Positions 11,316-23,609 of a stretch of DNA of 64,000 nucleotides are shown here, in pieces; positions within the stretch are counted from its first letter, which is position 1, and each line of letters opens with the position of its first letter. The position numbers were made by a program, and so were the translations under genes. Under the pieces are notes generated by a model that worked only from the letters and a program-made list of their open reading frames with translations, had not been told where the DNA came from and did no database searches. The stretch comes from Adiantum capillus-veneris (lineage: Eukaryota > Streptophyta > Polypodiopsida > Polypodiales > Pteridaceae), in contig CM043962.1 in assembly GCA_014529385.2 (NCBI GenBank), positions 51,789,905 through 51,853,904 on the forward strand. The letters run 5' to 3'.

Positions 11316-13258
11316 ATGAACCTTAAATCTGATCATATACTAGCAAATCAAGGCATATTTGGAGAGACCGCTAGTAGAGTATCCACCAAAGAAAGTGTGA
11401 ATCAAGGCAATCCCTTGCACACTATCCTTGAAGAAGCCTCAAATACTTTTTCAGATTCAACATCTGAAATGTCTTTCTATTCGACTCACTCAGAAACAAG
11501 AACAATAGTGTGATATAGGGACATACTCTCTTTTTATAAGAGTAATTGCCATGGAGCTCAGGTTTACCTGGATCCTAATGAAGAGTATGCTATTTCGCAT
11601 CCATGACCATGGTATAGAAATGGAACTCACTATTTACAAGTCGAAAACCCTCACGTGATAGACAAATGGGGGTTAGAGGTAAATACCATAATTTTAGATA
11701 TGGCAGCAAAAAAAGGACCACCAACTTTAGAATTCGAGGGATACTATCAAGTTGACTTGAAGCCTTTGAAACGGCTTAGTACAGATAATCCTAGTATCGG
11801 AGTCTATTGTTGGAAGGATAGAAATGTCAAAGATCTTCTATGGACTTCTCATGCCAAGTTAGGACAGCTAACACCCATGAAGATCATCTATAACTTCAAA
11901 ATCAAAGATAAGGGGTTCAACAGATCTACCAACCTACCTGTTTAGGGATTGTTATAACCATAACTTTGTTATGATGACTCCTGAAGAGGTAGAACAAATC
12001 AAACATCAAGGGTACTCCATAAGGGATTGGATATTGGGCCAAGGACCAGAAACTATTCCAAGAGATGAACACCGTGAGAGATCTTTTGAGAGTAATGTTA
12101 AGAAACGAGAAACCACCTCATCACAAAGAAAACCGGGTGACACTAAAAGCAGTCCAAGGCTAAATGAGTCACTATTTCCAACAGATTGGTTTGCAGGGCT
12201 CGGAACAGGACCAACTATAAGGAGACCGGGAGTTGAACCAAATAGACGTGGCAGACCAGCTGATTTTCAGAAATGGGTCAGAAAATATAGTGGATTTGGG
12301 GATCCATATGACCTCTTAGCTAGCTTTAATATTTGATTTTCATACGTAATTCGAGGGGTTTGGAATGACATTAGAAGGAAAAGCATTGACATGGTTCCAA
12401 AACATTCCACCAAGGTCAATCATGGACTTGAATACATTACCTCAAGGATTTGTAGCTGCCTGTTCCAAAACGGGGATCAAACATAATACTGTAGCTCAAA
12501 TCTATAGCTTCAAACAGAAACAAGGTGAGTTTGTTAGGGATCGTGCAACTCGAATGAAGCAATACATTGCAAGATGCCCAGAGCTAGAGACACCTGCAAA
12601 AGAAAGACTAGTATCATTGTTTCTAGAGGGACTGCTAAACAAAGAACTTCATGCTATATTGTATAGCAAGAAGCATACGACCCTAGAGGAGTGTGTGTCA
12701 GTTGCTATTGACTTAGGAGACAATTGTGATATTTTCAACGAAGAAGATGTCCCTAGGGATAACCAAAGTGAGAAAACAACATCCACCAAACTAGCACAAG
12801 TGGGAATGACTGCTACATCACCGCTTTCATCCATATAAGACATGCTCAAAAGGATGAATGACATGATGAATAACATGCAAAAAGCACCTATGAGGGGACC
12901 AGGGCAAGGGATACCTCAACAGGGACAACCAATTAGGCAGCAGAAATGGTGCACAATCGAGGGTAAATGGACCAACCATGAGACCAATGAGTGCTATTAC
13001 CGACCAAAGTATGATAGGAATGTTCAATACGTGCCTATGAGACCACAAGGGCAACCCATGTACAGATATCAACCTAATATGGCCCCAGCTCAAAGACCAC
13101 CAATGGGTATGGAAAGACCTCAACCTGTGTTGGGTCAACAACCTCCATATCCGAGACACAATGCAGTGCCTGTAAAGTACATGCATTCAGAGGGAGTTAT
13201 AGACGAACAAGCATTAGTGCCTGTTACACCCTATGATGAGCCTAGTTCATCTTGTTAA
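11316..13258 (+). pseudogene. gag: GY2 gag, decayed, zinc knuckle lost
   Basis: Pieces in several frames match the better-preserved minus-strand gag at 59640-61938. They are an N-terminal segment (11316-11513, NQGIFGETASRVSTKES), a middle segment (11655-11945, PPTLEFEGYYQVDLKPLKR), then 11971-12336 (SIRDWILGQGPETIP). The gag core is at 12365-12838 (GKALTWFQNIPPRSIMDL, RCPELETPAKERLVSLFLEG) and a Pro/Gln-rich tail at 12842-13258. The core is the usual retrotransposon gag fold. At least four frameshifts or stops separate the pieces. The zinc knuckle that follows in the minus-strand copy is missing because of the deletion after 13258. Confidence 0.85.
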
Positions 13259-13279
13259 GTATGGAGTCTGATTTACCCC

Positions 13280-13500
13280 TTGTAATTTTATGTGTTAAAA
13301 ATGCACATTTGTAAGGCCCCCATTATGAGGAGAAGCCATCGTGCGTGAAGAAAAATAACTTGCCGGAAACCAAAATTTTCACGCTTTGGCCGGAATATTA
13401 TGGCCGGACGGCGGTCGGAAAGTGGTCAGAAAACGACCGGTAGGTTGGCCGGTAGTCAATGGCCGGTTGTCGGTGGTCGGAAGTCAAGGTTCGGTGGCCA
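13280..13500. other. GC-rich filler at the GY2 deletion junction
   Basis: This stretch replaces roughly 3 kb that the minus-strand copy carries between gag and RT. Its second half (about 13385-13490) is a run of GGCCGG, GGTCGG and GTCGGAA words, far more GC-rich than the surrounding element. ORFs across it are low-complexity accidents. RT sequence resumes at about 13500 (IEHTDCVSPIVV). Confidence 0.7.
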
Positions 13501-14725
13501 TGAAATTGAACACACAGATTGTGTTTCTCCAATTGTGGTAGCACCCAAGAAAAATGAAAAATTATGGGTGTGTGTGTCAATCTCAAGAAAGTGAATGCAA
13601 CTACCATTAGAGACAACTTTCCTCTTCCAATCATTGAGCATGTTTTAGAACGAGTTGCAAGAAAAGAGGCTTACAACTTTTCAGATGGATTTTCAGGATA
13701 CAATCAACTTTGGTTGACCCCAAGGATTAGCATAAAACTGCCTTTGCAACTGAATGGGGTATTTTTGCCTATCGGGTTATGCCTTTTGGGTTAACTAATA
13801 CTCCTGCCACCTTTCAAAGATTGATGAGCCATGCTTTTAAAGAATATCTTAATAATTTCTTGAAAATATACATGGATGATCTATGTGTACATTCATCAAT
13901 TTGGGCTGATCATTTTGAACACCTCAAAAAGGTATTCGAAAAATATAGACTTTATAGGATTTGCTTAAATCCTGAAACGTGCACATTTATGGGTAGACAA
14001 GGAAAGATTTTTGGACATATAGTGTCAAGAAATGGCATAGCTACCGACATGGATAAAATTCACGTTATTGTTGATTTGCCTAGACCGGCAATTGTCAAGG
14101 GGGTTCAAGCCTTCATGGGACATTGTGGATATTACAGACGGTTCATATACATGTACACTATAATTGCAAAACCCATGTATAGCTTGATTACACACTTTGA
14201 ATGGAGTGATGAGTGTGACAAATCCTTCATGAAACTTAAGCAAGCTCTCATCTCAGCTCCAATATTGAAAGCACCAGGTTGGAATAAGATATTCCACATA
14301 CATGTAGATGCTTCCAATTTTGCCATCGGGTGCATACTAGCTCAACCAGGAGACGAGAAAAGTGATTTTACTATTTCTTATGTTAGCAGACAATTAAATA
14401 TGGCAGAGAAAAACTATACCACCACCGAAAGGGAAGAATGAGGAATGATCTATGCCGTGAAAAAGTATAGACATTACCTATTAGCAAACAAATTTGTATT
14501 CTTTGTGGACCACCAAGCCTTATTGTACTTGGTCAAGAAGCCATGCAACACTTAGTGAGATGGTTCATCATTCTTCTGAAATTTGATTTCACTGTAGTTG
14601 TGAAAAAGGGCACCACTCATCAAAGAGCAGATCATTTGTCAAGGGTTGTTTCAAGAGAACCAACGAAGGGAGTAAATGATGATCTACCAGATGCATATCT
14701 GTTTTCCGTGGAAATGATACCTTGA
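13501..14725 (+). pseudogene. pol: GY2 reverse transcriptase and RNase H, N-terminus deleted
   Basis: RT motifs in order: CVSPIVVAPKK, VNLKKVNATTIRDNFPLP, DGFSGYNQ, MPFGLTNTPATFQRLM and the catalytic box KIYMDDLCVHSS, in the 13564-13794 and 13779-14441 frames. RNase H follows: FHIHVDASNFAIGCILAQ, YTTTEREE, then after stops RHYLLANKFVFFVDHQ and TTHQRADHLSR to 14725. The YMDD aspartates are intact. The N-terminal RT portion and the protease are deleted, and a TGA at 14439 plus frameshifts near 13790 and 14540 break the frame. Confidence 0.9.
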
Positions 14726-14820
14726 TGGTCGGAAAACATGGTATCATTGATGACCATAAATCAAGTGGATTCACCAATACCACTTCCTATTACAATCGGA
14801 TTAATTGAGCAATGAGCTAT

Positions 14821-16396
14821 GCATCGATTACTAGCTGGTAGGTTATACAAAAGAAATCGAGATAGAATATTGCTTTTATGCATTAATCCTAAGGAGGAAA
14901 CCCAATGCCTAAGTCAAGCACATATTACCATAGTAGGACTTCACTTTGCGGAAGACCAAACTATGTGACGTATCTTGAGACTTGGAGTATTTTAACCAAC
15001 TATGAGGAGGGATATTCATTCTTTTGTGAAAGATTGTCCTCAATGTAAAAAACAAACACCCAAACCTCATGTGACATTGTTCCAAATATCACTTGTTTCT
15101 AAGTGGAGTAACTATCTAGTTACTTACTTATCAAGCCTAACATTTCCTGAGGATATGAGTAAACACCATCAAAGAGCAATTGAAACTGAAGCAAGAGACT
15201 ATGCTCTTATTGGAAACCAATTGTATCGGAGAGGTAAAGATCAACATTTACGTCTTTGTGCAAATGAAGACGAATATATTCCCATTATAGAACAAGCACA
15301 CGCTCAATTAGCTGGAGGTCACTTTTCTGGTGAGACCACTGCAAGAGCAATCTTAATGGCAAACATATGGTGGCCAACACTTTTTGCAAATGCCAAGGAA
15401 TATGTTCGAAGGTGTGATGCATGTCAACGAGCAAAGATGCAAACCCGCGTAGATAGCATGCTTTTAAGACCAATGATGGAGGCAAGAGCTTTTGCAAAAT
15501 GGGGTATAGATTTTGTTGGACCAATACAACCACCTGCTTATAGAACCCAAGCTCAATATATCATTGTAGCTACGGACTATTTGACCAAGTGGACCAAGGC
15601 TAAAGCAACTCAAAAGAATGATGCCAGAGTCACAATCGCATTCTTGTATGAGTACGTGTTCACAAGCTATGGACTGCCAATAGAAATTTTCAGTGATAGG
15701 GGAACTCATTTCCTCAATGAGGTAGTTGAGTATCTACTTAATGAATTTATAGTTATTCATAACAAATCGGCTCCCTATCACCCACAAGCAAATGGACAAG
15801 CTGAGCATACGAATAAAATTCTTAGCTCAGTATTGACTAAAGTGGTTAGTTTAGGATGGACAAATTGGGAAATGAATCTCCATGTTGCTCTATGGGCTAA
15901 TCGAGTTTCATTCAAAATAACTTTAAATGCTACACCCTTTAACCTTGTTTGTGGTTTTGATGCCATACTGCCAATAGAATTTCTATTGCCGACACTAAGG
16001 GTAGCCAAGGATCTTGAGTGGACTGGACATGAATTGTTAGAGAGACTTGAAGATTTAGAAAAACTTGATGAACAAAGGCTAACTGATGTAGTTCACATCT
16101 ATGCACAAAAGCAGAAACAAAAATAGTTTTTTGATTCCCATCTAATTACAAAAATCTTCAAAAAAGGGGACTTAGTTTTAGTCTATTCCCTTAAGCAACA
16201 CATTCCCCAAGTTTAAGGAAAAGGAAAACGGACCGTTTACCATTGAAGATGTATCTCCAAGTGGAGTAGTTAAGTTGTCCACCCTAGATGGTGAACCAAT
16301 GGCTAATTGGATTAGTGGATGTCGATTAAAGAAGTACAATTTGCCACTAACCAATGAATTACTAGAAGGATGCATGCAGCTAAGCAAAGAAAGATA
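14821..16396 (+). pseudogene. pol: GY2 integrase with two zinc-binding modules
   Basis: Integrase inserts the cDNA copy into the genome. Two HHCC modules are in tandem. Module 1 (about 14836-15045) reads LYKRNRDRILLLC, H-x6-H in AHITIVGLH, then CPQC. Module 2 (about 15220-15440) reads LYRRGKDQHLRLC, H-x6-H in AHAQLAGGH, then CDAC. Core residues follow: D in GIDFVGPIQPP, D in IFSDRGTHFLNE, E in HPQANGQAEHTN. The frame 15002-16126 is open for 374 codons. The C-terminal tail continues in another frame at about 16198-16396 (NGPFTIEDVSPSGVVKL, GCRLKKYNLPL). Stops or shifts in module 1 and at 16124 inactivate it. The doubled zinc module is unusual. Confidence 0.88.
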
Positions 16397-16807
16397 AAAA
16401 GACAGTAGGTTACTGATAAAGCTCGACTTCGGGTACTCAAAAGGAAAGCTGCTCTCGAGCATCAACAAATATCTATCCCCATCAACACTTTGGAACTAGA
16501 TGACCGACAATGGGAATGACAGAAAGATGTAGTGTCGCATCAAAGTAGAATTGAACAATCATATCACAAATGCATTGGTCGACACAGAAGCTCGAGTAAA
16601 TGCAATCAGTTATTCCACATACAAGAAAGCAACAAGTTAGTCTTTGACAACATGAATAGTGACTATTAAAGGATGCAACAAGAACCCAACACCAACATTG
16701 GGAGTAGTCAACATAAATGTGATAGTACATGGATGCTCATGCCCTCATCAATTTGTATGCTTACCAGATGAACACATGAATGAAAAAATGATTCTTGGAT
16801 CTCATGG

Positions 16808-17296
16808 ATGCGGACGTACAAGATAGTAACATATTGCGATACCAATCAGCTCAAACTATCACCTAAAGGCGGACAACTCATTGTTCCACTTGCACAAAGC
16901 AAGGAGGAATGGAAAGGAGGTTACCAGCAGAGCAAACCACAAAGCAATCAATCTTCTCCATCTTATAGAAAGGCAAATGCTACAAGTAGCATGCAAGGAG
17001 TCAAGAAAATTTGGGTACCAAAAGCACAGTTTAAGGACAAGCCGATCCATATCTGGGTGCCCAAAACACCATCTACAATACTAAAGACGGTTCCAAGGTT
17101 CAAAACACAAAGAAGAGCATCTACAAGCACGGAACCTAGCACAAAATGGATTTGGAAGAAACAGGAGCACTTATCTTCTCCGCAAACTGTAAAACAAATC
17201 AAGCAATGTAGAGTTAAGTCTCAGAAGACTCAACCACATCATTCTGACCCAAGCAAACCAAGATACCAATGGCGGATAAAAGCTCGACAACAATGA
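16808..17296 (+). pseudogene. GY2 basic ORF after integrase, unknown
   Basis: A 162-codon frame, very basic and Gln/Ser/Pro-rich, with spaced tryptophan motifs KIWVPKAQ, HIWVPKTP and KWIWKK. I do not recognise the family. It lies between the integrase tail and the second leader array, a region where Tat/Athila-type elements may carry extra genes. It could be the remnant of an accessory protein or the downstream end of a longer pol frame. No homologous segment is visible in the minus-strand copy, which is truncated before this point. Confidence 0.35.
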
Positions 17297-19004
17297 CTAT
17301 TGATACAACAGCTCAGGAAATCAATATACCAAAGCATCTTGACGGTACAATAAAGCAAAGAGCACACAAGCTACAAGATTTTCTCTTTGGAAGACAACAA
17401 AAGAAAACCTCGAAAATCAGAAACCCTTGAGTTAATTACTCAAGACCCAACTCTTGCACAATGTAATGGTTTGAACTGCATTGATCTTCAAAGTATGGTA
17501 GAGCCAACCAAGGCTATGCATAGACACGATTGTTCAACCCATGCACACAGTCATCTCAGAGTACGCCATCTAGGAGGGGTGGAAGGGAACTAAGCAATTA
17601 AGGGCAATGTTTGAAGAGAGAGAAAAAGAGTTTGATGTTAACGTGTGATATTTTGCAAAATTACCTAATATTTCCCTTAAAAAGTCAATGCAGGGAGAAT
17701 TTAATCGATAACATCTCCCCGATGAGTGTAAATAGTGTATATACTATGAGAAAATCATCAAAAAATAGTATTTTTTTGTTATATTTCATCATTTTTCTTG
17801 ATATTGCGACTTAAAAATGGAGAAATCCAACAAAAAACAATAAGCTGTGTTTTTCAATGGATTTTCTTAATTATTGGATTTTCACTTTGCTTTTTTAGCG
17901 TATTTTGTTATTTTCTTTGATTTTTTCAATAAAAAGGTCATAATAAATAACAGATAAGGTTAGATGGAAAAATTGAAGGTACGGTGATGATTAGAAGGAT
18001 AAGGTGGACAGGCACAAAAAATTTCAATCAAATCGACAGACAAAAGTGGGAAGCTTAAATTAGGCGGCCAAGGCCTACTTTTGTAAAATCCTGGCAAAAT
18101 GAGCTACAAGAATCCGATCGAGGAAATTTTTGAGTCTAACATAGATTTCACGACCTAGTAGCACTAACAAGAGAATTGGGGGAAAAATGGTTCGGGAAGT
18201 CCGAGTATAGATATCCAAAGTAGTCTAAAATCACCTCATTTCTACTTGTCGCCCTTGGACAGAGAGCTTTCTACCTTCTTCGCACGCGATTTCCAGAGTA
18301 CACAGTCGCCCGTTTATAGCACCGTCTCACACGAGACATGAGGGGTAAGTTATATACTTATCAATGATCCATTTTGTACGGCCGGTAGCTAATCTAAACC
18401 TAGGAAAAAACCCTAGAATCCGAGCAGTGCACGAAGTCCTACGACCAAAAATTGACCATAGCGGCCTGTCAGCTCAACCAAATCGGACGAAACTTGAATT
18501 GTAGCATGCCCCTACAGAATAGAACACTTCTATATCAACAGTTGACCATCCGGCAAGGGTCGAGGGGGTCCCAAGTAGAAAAGCTAGGTTTTTGACAAAT
18601 CCAGAATTGGATTCTGACTCCATAGACAGCTTATAGACTAGGTCTATACACAATGTATATGGTTGGTTTCAAAAAATCAATCAAGGCAAGCTCTTGAAAA
18701 GCAGAAAACAGCTCGAAGGCTACAAAGCGTCAAAATTTGACATACGAAGTCAAATTGACTCCAAATGGGCCAAAATTGGATGAGTAGCTTCCGGACTATG
18801 TAGCGGACAAGTCCATAGCTTCAAAAGTGACTAACCAACTCTACAGGCCATGTAGTCACAAAAATTGGTGAATTCAGAGTCGACAAAGCATGAAGTGATC
18901 CCGACAAGACAAAACTTTACCAAATTCAATTTAGGACTTGTTTTAAGTGTATTGAATATGTTTAGGTCAAAATTTGTCAAGTTTAGCCGAAAAAGTTGAC
19001 TGCT
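17297..19004. other. GY2 internal non-coding stretch
   Basis: No convincing coding sequence. Part is AT-rich (about 17640-17960). The 18000-19000 section reads as untranslated leader, with phrases like those between the palindromes. It separates the pol region from the second palindrome array and ORF2. Confidence 0.5.
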
Positions 19005-19603
19005 GTAAATAATTATAATTATTTACTTTTGCAAATTTTTGGCTTGAAAATGATACCTTCACATCACCTATCATTTGTACACACCTATTACATGCCACAT
19101 TTCAAGTATTAGCCAAATTGATCAATGCCTTGGAAAATTGCCAAAAAACGCAAAGAAGTCCTTCTAAACCAAATTTTTAGTTATCAGTCACATTTTTTGA
19201 TCCAAATCACCTCATATCTCTTACACAGAGTCTACGTCATGCCTAGAACCAAGTTGCACCAAAAAAATATTCATTTTGATGAAAAAGTTAATAATCACAA
19301 TTATTTACTTTTTTGCCAAGATGGGGGGAAATTGCAACTTTGACTTCATGGGACCAAAGCACATGATGTCCCAAGCCCACTGACCAAGTTTGAACAAATT
19401 TGGATCTCAAAATCTCAAAATGCCTTTATATCTTCTGTTTCAGAGACGGAAAGCCTAAATCTAGCACCATTTTCACCCATGTGCACTCAAATGAGCCTAT
19501 ATTTCACTCAGAGTATCTAAGTGATATATATTTCAAGCTTATGATGCCAAAATTGCAAAAAGTTGGAAAAATTCATCAGCTATAAATAATCGCGATTATT
19601 TAC
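19005..19603 (+). repeat. GY2 second leader array, upstream of ORF2
   Basis: Three palindromes of the same type as in the gag leader: 19005-19026 (perfect, AT-only core AATTATAATT), 19287-19308 and 19582-19603 (core AATCGCGATT). They are spaced 282 and 295 bp. The array ends about 190 bp before the ORF2 start at 19796, much as the first array ends about 410 bp before gag. Confidence 0.85.
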
Positions 19604-19795
19604 TTTTGTTGCAAATTTTTGTTTGGACTTTATGAATTTGATCTTTACATGTTTTTATGCATCTATGCATGTTCAAAAATTAATTTGGAGCAAATTGGAC
19701 TCAGTTTGTCACCAGTAATTCAGACTGAAAGACATTTCTGAGCGAAAATTGCAAAAATTTTCTAACTTTGGCACTCTATTCACTTAACAAGAGCA

Positions 19796-21964
19796 ATGCA
19801 AGCTGCGGAGAAGGCCATGAAGAGGGTCTCTCAAAAAGAGAAGCTGCAAGAGCTGCCACCGTATTGCCTAGATTACAGTTCAGTAAAAACAGCCAAAGCA
19901 ACATATTTGTCCAGAGAACAACTTGAAGAAAACAACACCACAGTTTTCACAGGCAGGTTTAAACGTGAAGAAGGATATCAAGTAGAGCTGCAACTACTAC
20001 CAAAAGAAATCTATGATGTCATGGTAAAGCCTGACACAAAGGAGGCCAACAGAAGGCTCGGCCTCAGAGAATTCTACGACCAAGAACCATGTGGTGTAGA
20101 CTTCCAGAAAGCCTATGAGCTCTTGTCTACAATTAAGGAAGATGGATTAGCCCAAATTACTGACTAGCAAGGGCAGAAAGTCGAAGTGGTCATCACAAAA
20201 GAGATTGTGGCCGAGTCTTTGAAGTTGCCAACAGAGGGGATGACAATGAGGGCCCATGATAGAAAGAGAGAAGGCACTTTCACCAAGGAAACTGCTGCGG
20301 CAACCTTTGCTGATCTCATCCACAAGCAAGTGGATGATCTCATCCAGAAGCAAGTGGAAGAACCAGCACGATTATGTCATCAACACTTCCACTTTCTAGC
20401 AAAGAGACCGCCAAGGTACACAACACCAAATCATGTAGTTGTGACTACATTCACACAAGTGTTGAAGTCGACAACTAGGCAACCCATCGATCATGTGCAG
20501 TATGTGCTATGAACACTGAAGGGTACCAAGAAAGAGGGTAAGATCATGTATCTGGGTGCACCTGAGGTACTGACAAGAATACCATACCATGCTATCGGCA
20601 TGGCAAACAATTTGCCACCTGTCCCAGATAAGAACACATGGATCGTGTCGCCACAACCATCTCCAAGAACCACTTGCTTGACAAAGAGAGTTTACAAATT
20701 TGATGAAGAGTCGACAGAAAGCTCTCATTAAGCACATAGTAGCAAAAGTTCAGACAATGAAGAGAAGAGAGCTAGAAGATAAGAGATGAAGAAAAAAGCA
20801 ATGGCTGCACACCAAGAGGAACCTCAACAGAAGAAGGCAAGGTTTGAAAGGGAAAAACAAACCTACAAAAGAAGCCGCCAAGCTGCAGGTGAGGACCCGG
20901 CAAGTTGGGTTCCAAGAGATATAAGAGGATCCTGAACCAAGAATCCTGCCAGGAAAGAATCAAGAGATCCCAAGGATTCTCTTGAACGCATGTACGAGGA
21001 AGCAGAAGCCTTAGGACTAAAAGAAGCTCAAGAAGCCGAAAGAAAAGCAAAGGAAGATGCGACGGAGTAGCAGAGACAAACTGAAGCGGCCCAACAAAGT
21101 AAAGCCCAATACGAACAAGGTGAGATGTCTCCTAGACCATCATCACCATATACAGAACAGGAAGACCAACCTATGCCAAGCCCTCCACCTTCACCAATAG
21201 TTAGACCCATTGAAGGCGAGCAAGCCAAAGAGAAGGAGCCTGAACCAGAGGAAACAACAAGTTTTGAACAACCCAAGGCAATGGAGGTAGAAACCACACC
21301 TTCTACCACCACCCAACAAGAAATGACAGAGGCATCCACTAAGCCTCATGAAGACAAAGCAGTTGAGGCAACCACACAAACTCAAGGAGAGGTAGAACCC
21401 CTGTCGCAACCACAAGCAACCGCTACAGAAGAACCCAAGGAACACACAGGAACGGTTGAAACATCCAGACAGTCTACAGAGCCTAAAGATTGGTAGACAA
21501 ATGATGAAGTTATTCTACAAGTAAATGAATATGCCAAGCAGATGCAGGCGATGACAGAGAAAATGCGAACAATAGCACTTAGCCACAGTGCTAAGGCTAG
21601 AGAGCTAGAGATGGTCATTGACACTCTCCAAGGAGAGCTAGAGGACAAGATGAATGTCATCAGAGATCTACAAAGACAAGTCCAAGAGTTGAGAGCTGAA
21701 GCTAAACAACACCAGCTTGCCAAAGAGAAGCAACAAAAGGAAATGGAGGAATTGGGCGAACTTCTCAACAAGTTAATAGATGCCTGCAAGACCAAAGACG
21801 AATAACTGACAGAGGTTACCAATGAGCTCTTAAGTACAACTCTGTCAGTACAAAATATCCAAGTGCATCTCGATGTAGCAAATGCTTCGCTGCAATTTTC
21901 AAAGCAAAGGATCAACGATCAGGCAACATTCTTGAGACAGATAAGGGAAACTCCCGCAGTTGCT
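19796..21964 (+). pseudogene. GY2 ORF2, N-terminal and coiled-coil part, unknown function
   Basis: One reading frame from ATG 19796 continues for over 2 kb, interrupted only by about seven stop codons (first at 20165-20167), with no frameshift evident. The N-terminal third is globular (ELPPYCLDYSSVKTAKATY, VTGRFKREEGYQVEL-like, EIVAESLKLPTEG). A charged linker rich in Lys, Glu and Gln follows at about 20760-21080. Then comes a Pro/Glu/Thr-rich acidic tract (21125-21496) and a long coiled coil (21542-21805, AKARELEMVIDTLQGELEDK). No family recognised. Its position after integrase and before the 3' LTR is where env-like or accessory ORFs lie in Tat/Athila-type elements, but no signal peptide or membrane span is visible. 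Confidence 0.6.
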
Positions 21965-22019
21965 TCAATCAAAGGTACAGACAAAGTATATAAGGCACTG
22001 AAAAGGAGAATAAAGATCT

Positions 22020-22578
22020 TGAACTCGATCTAAAGTATATAAGGCACTCGAGCGAAAGTTAGAGCAGTCACAACGAAGAGACCTTGCATTGATGCGGGTA
22101 CAACAAGAAGAACAGCTGCTCCAGGAGATAGCCGAGCTAAAGAGAGTCAATCAGCTGCTGCGAGACGGACAACAAGAGACGGAAGAAGAAGCTGATACCT
22201 CAGAGAAACCAAGCATTGAAATTACCTTAATCTATTTTGTGAGATAAAAACACAACCGACAGAAGGGCTAGGAGGAGAGGAAGATTTCCAGCTAAATACA
22301 GACAAAGTATATAAGGCACTCGAGCTAAAGTTAGAGCAGTCACAATGAAGAGACCTTGCATTGATGCGGGTACAACGAGAAGAACAACTGCTCCAGAAGA
22401 ACAGCTGCCCAGGAGATAGCCGAGCTAAAGAGAGTCAATTAGCTGCTGCAAGACGGACAACAAGAGACGGAAGAAGAAGCTGGTACCTCAGAGCAACCAA
22501 GCATTGAAATTACCTTAGTCTATTTTATGAGATAAAAACACAACTGACAGAAGGGCTAGGAGGAGAGGAAGATTTCCA
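22020..22578 (+). repeat. 272-bp direct duplication inside GY2 ORF2
   Basis: The segment starting AAAGTATATAAGGCACTCGAG at 22032 recurs at 22304 and both copies end in GAAGATTTCCAG. A third, short copy of the opening phrase lies at about 21983-22000. Copy two carries a further small local duplication near 22390-22420. The duplicated DNA would encode coiled-coil sequence, so it lengthens or disrupts the ORF2 rod. Confidence 0.85.
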
Positions 22579-22683
22579 GGTACCACTAACAATTGTTGAG
22601 CAAGCGCCCAACTGTCAAAAGCTGAAGAAGATGCACTCAAGGAGCAGGTTTCTCAGGAGATAGATGAACAATGGAAAGCAGCC

Positions 22684-23571
22684 ATGGATTGGGAGTTGAG
22701 AGTTCTCCATTCAGTCAACGTTACTCAACTCATTACCAACCAAATCAATGCACAATGGCATCAACAATCACTGTCATATCCTTTGATCAAGGTAGAACTT
22801 TTACAAGTCAAAGAAAGATTATACAAAAACATGCATGAAGAAGGCGCAGAGGAAGTCCACCCCAAGTGGAGAAAGAGCTGGCTGAACAAGAATCCATGAT
22901 ACTCGATTCTGTTCACAAGAGCACCTGCAGCACTTCAGAAAGACCCAACCTTTTGTCTTGTACCAAGGGTAAGGAAATCGCAAGCACATCAAGCAATGAC
23001 AAAGAAGATACCTACATGGCCGAATTATCCAAGATTGCTAGCTCCAGAAAAGGGAACACCAACAGAGGAATCCATGGTGAAAATCCTAACGGGCGCCATG
23101 ACATTCTTCAAAAGTCTCCTTGATCTCTCATGTGCTATGCTCTACAAAATTTGCCGAATGCTGCTCACATGCATTGAAGCTTTTCACGAGCGAGAGCAAG
23201 CAGGAGCACCATGGATGTCATTCCTTGAGGGCAATAAGGGTCTTTGCTATGACCTAAGCGGCCAAACTTTCGAAGAAGTCCTTTATGCCTTTTACACTCG
23301 ATGCATGTTCTTGCCATCTAGCAATATGTTGGTGTTTGAGAAAGCGTTCTATACAGGGTTCTTCACTTGGCGAATGAAGATATTTGGGCCAGTGATCAGC
23401 AACCTCACCTCCAGATTTGTTGGCTACTCGGCCATTGAGCTCAAAAACAGGGTCACCATGCAATTCTTGGAGGTTCCAGACAATGAAAGAAAGATCAGAT
23501 ATGAGAAAGATTTACATGCACTTAAAGACCGCCTCGCCAGTCGTCAACCCAAAGATTACTTCATCCCATAA
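22684..23571 (+). pseudogene. GY2 ORF2 C-terminal part, unknown
   Basis: Two overlapping frames (22684-22899 and 22996-23571) continue the extra coding region in a different phase from 19796. The last, 191-codon frame is the best preserved and ends at TAA 23569-23571, only 20 bases before the polypurine tract. It reads as a compact globular or helical domain (EESMVKILTGAMTFFKSLL, CIEAFHEREQAGAPWMSFL, LYAFYTRCMFLPSSNML, RFVGYSAIELKNRVTMQFL) with conserved-looking aromatic and cysteine positions. I do not recognise it. It ends exactly where an element-encoded protein would. Confidence 0.55.
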
Positions 23572-23591
23572 AGCCGCGTCAAGGGACAACA

Positions 23592-23609
23592 CAGGAGAGG
23601 AGGGGGGAA
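23592..23609 (+). promoter_or_regulatory. GY2 polypurine tract
   Basis: CAGGAGAGGAGGGGGGAA lies directly before the 3' LTR start at 23610, a strong all-purine plus-strand primer after its first base. Confidence 0.88.

Noticed and set aside
13400-13594. A GC-rich coding segment at the GY2 filler
   Set aside because: The frame is a product of GGCCGG/GGTCGG repeats merging into RT in another phase.
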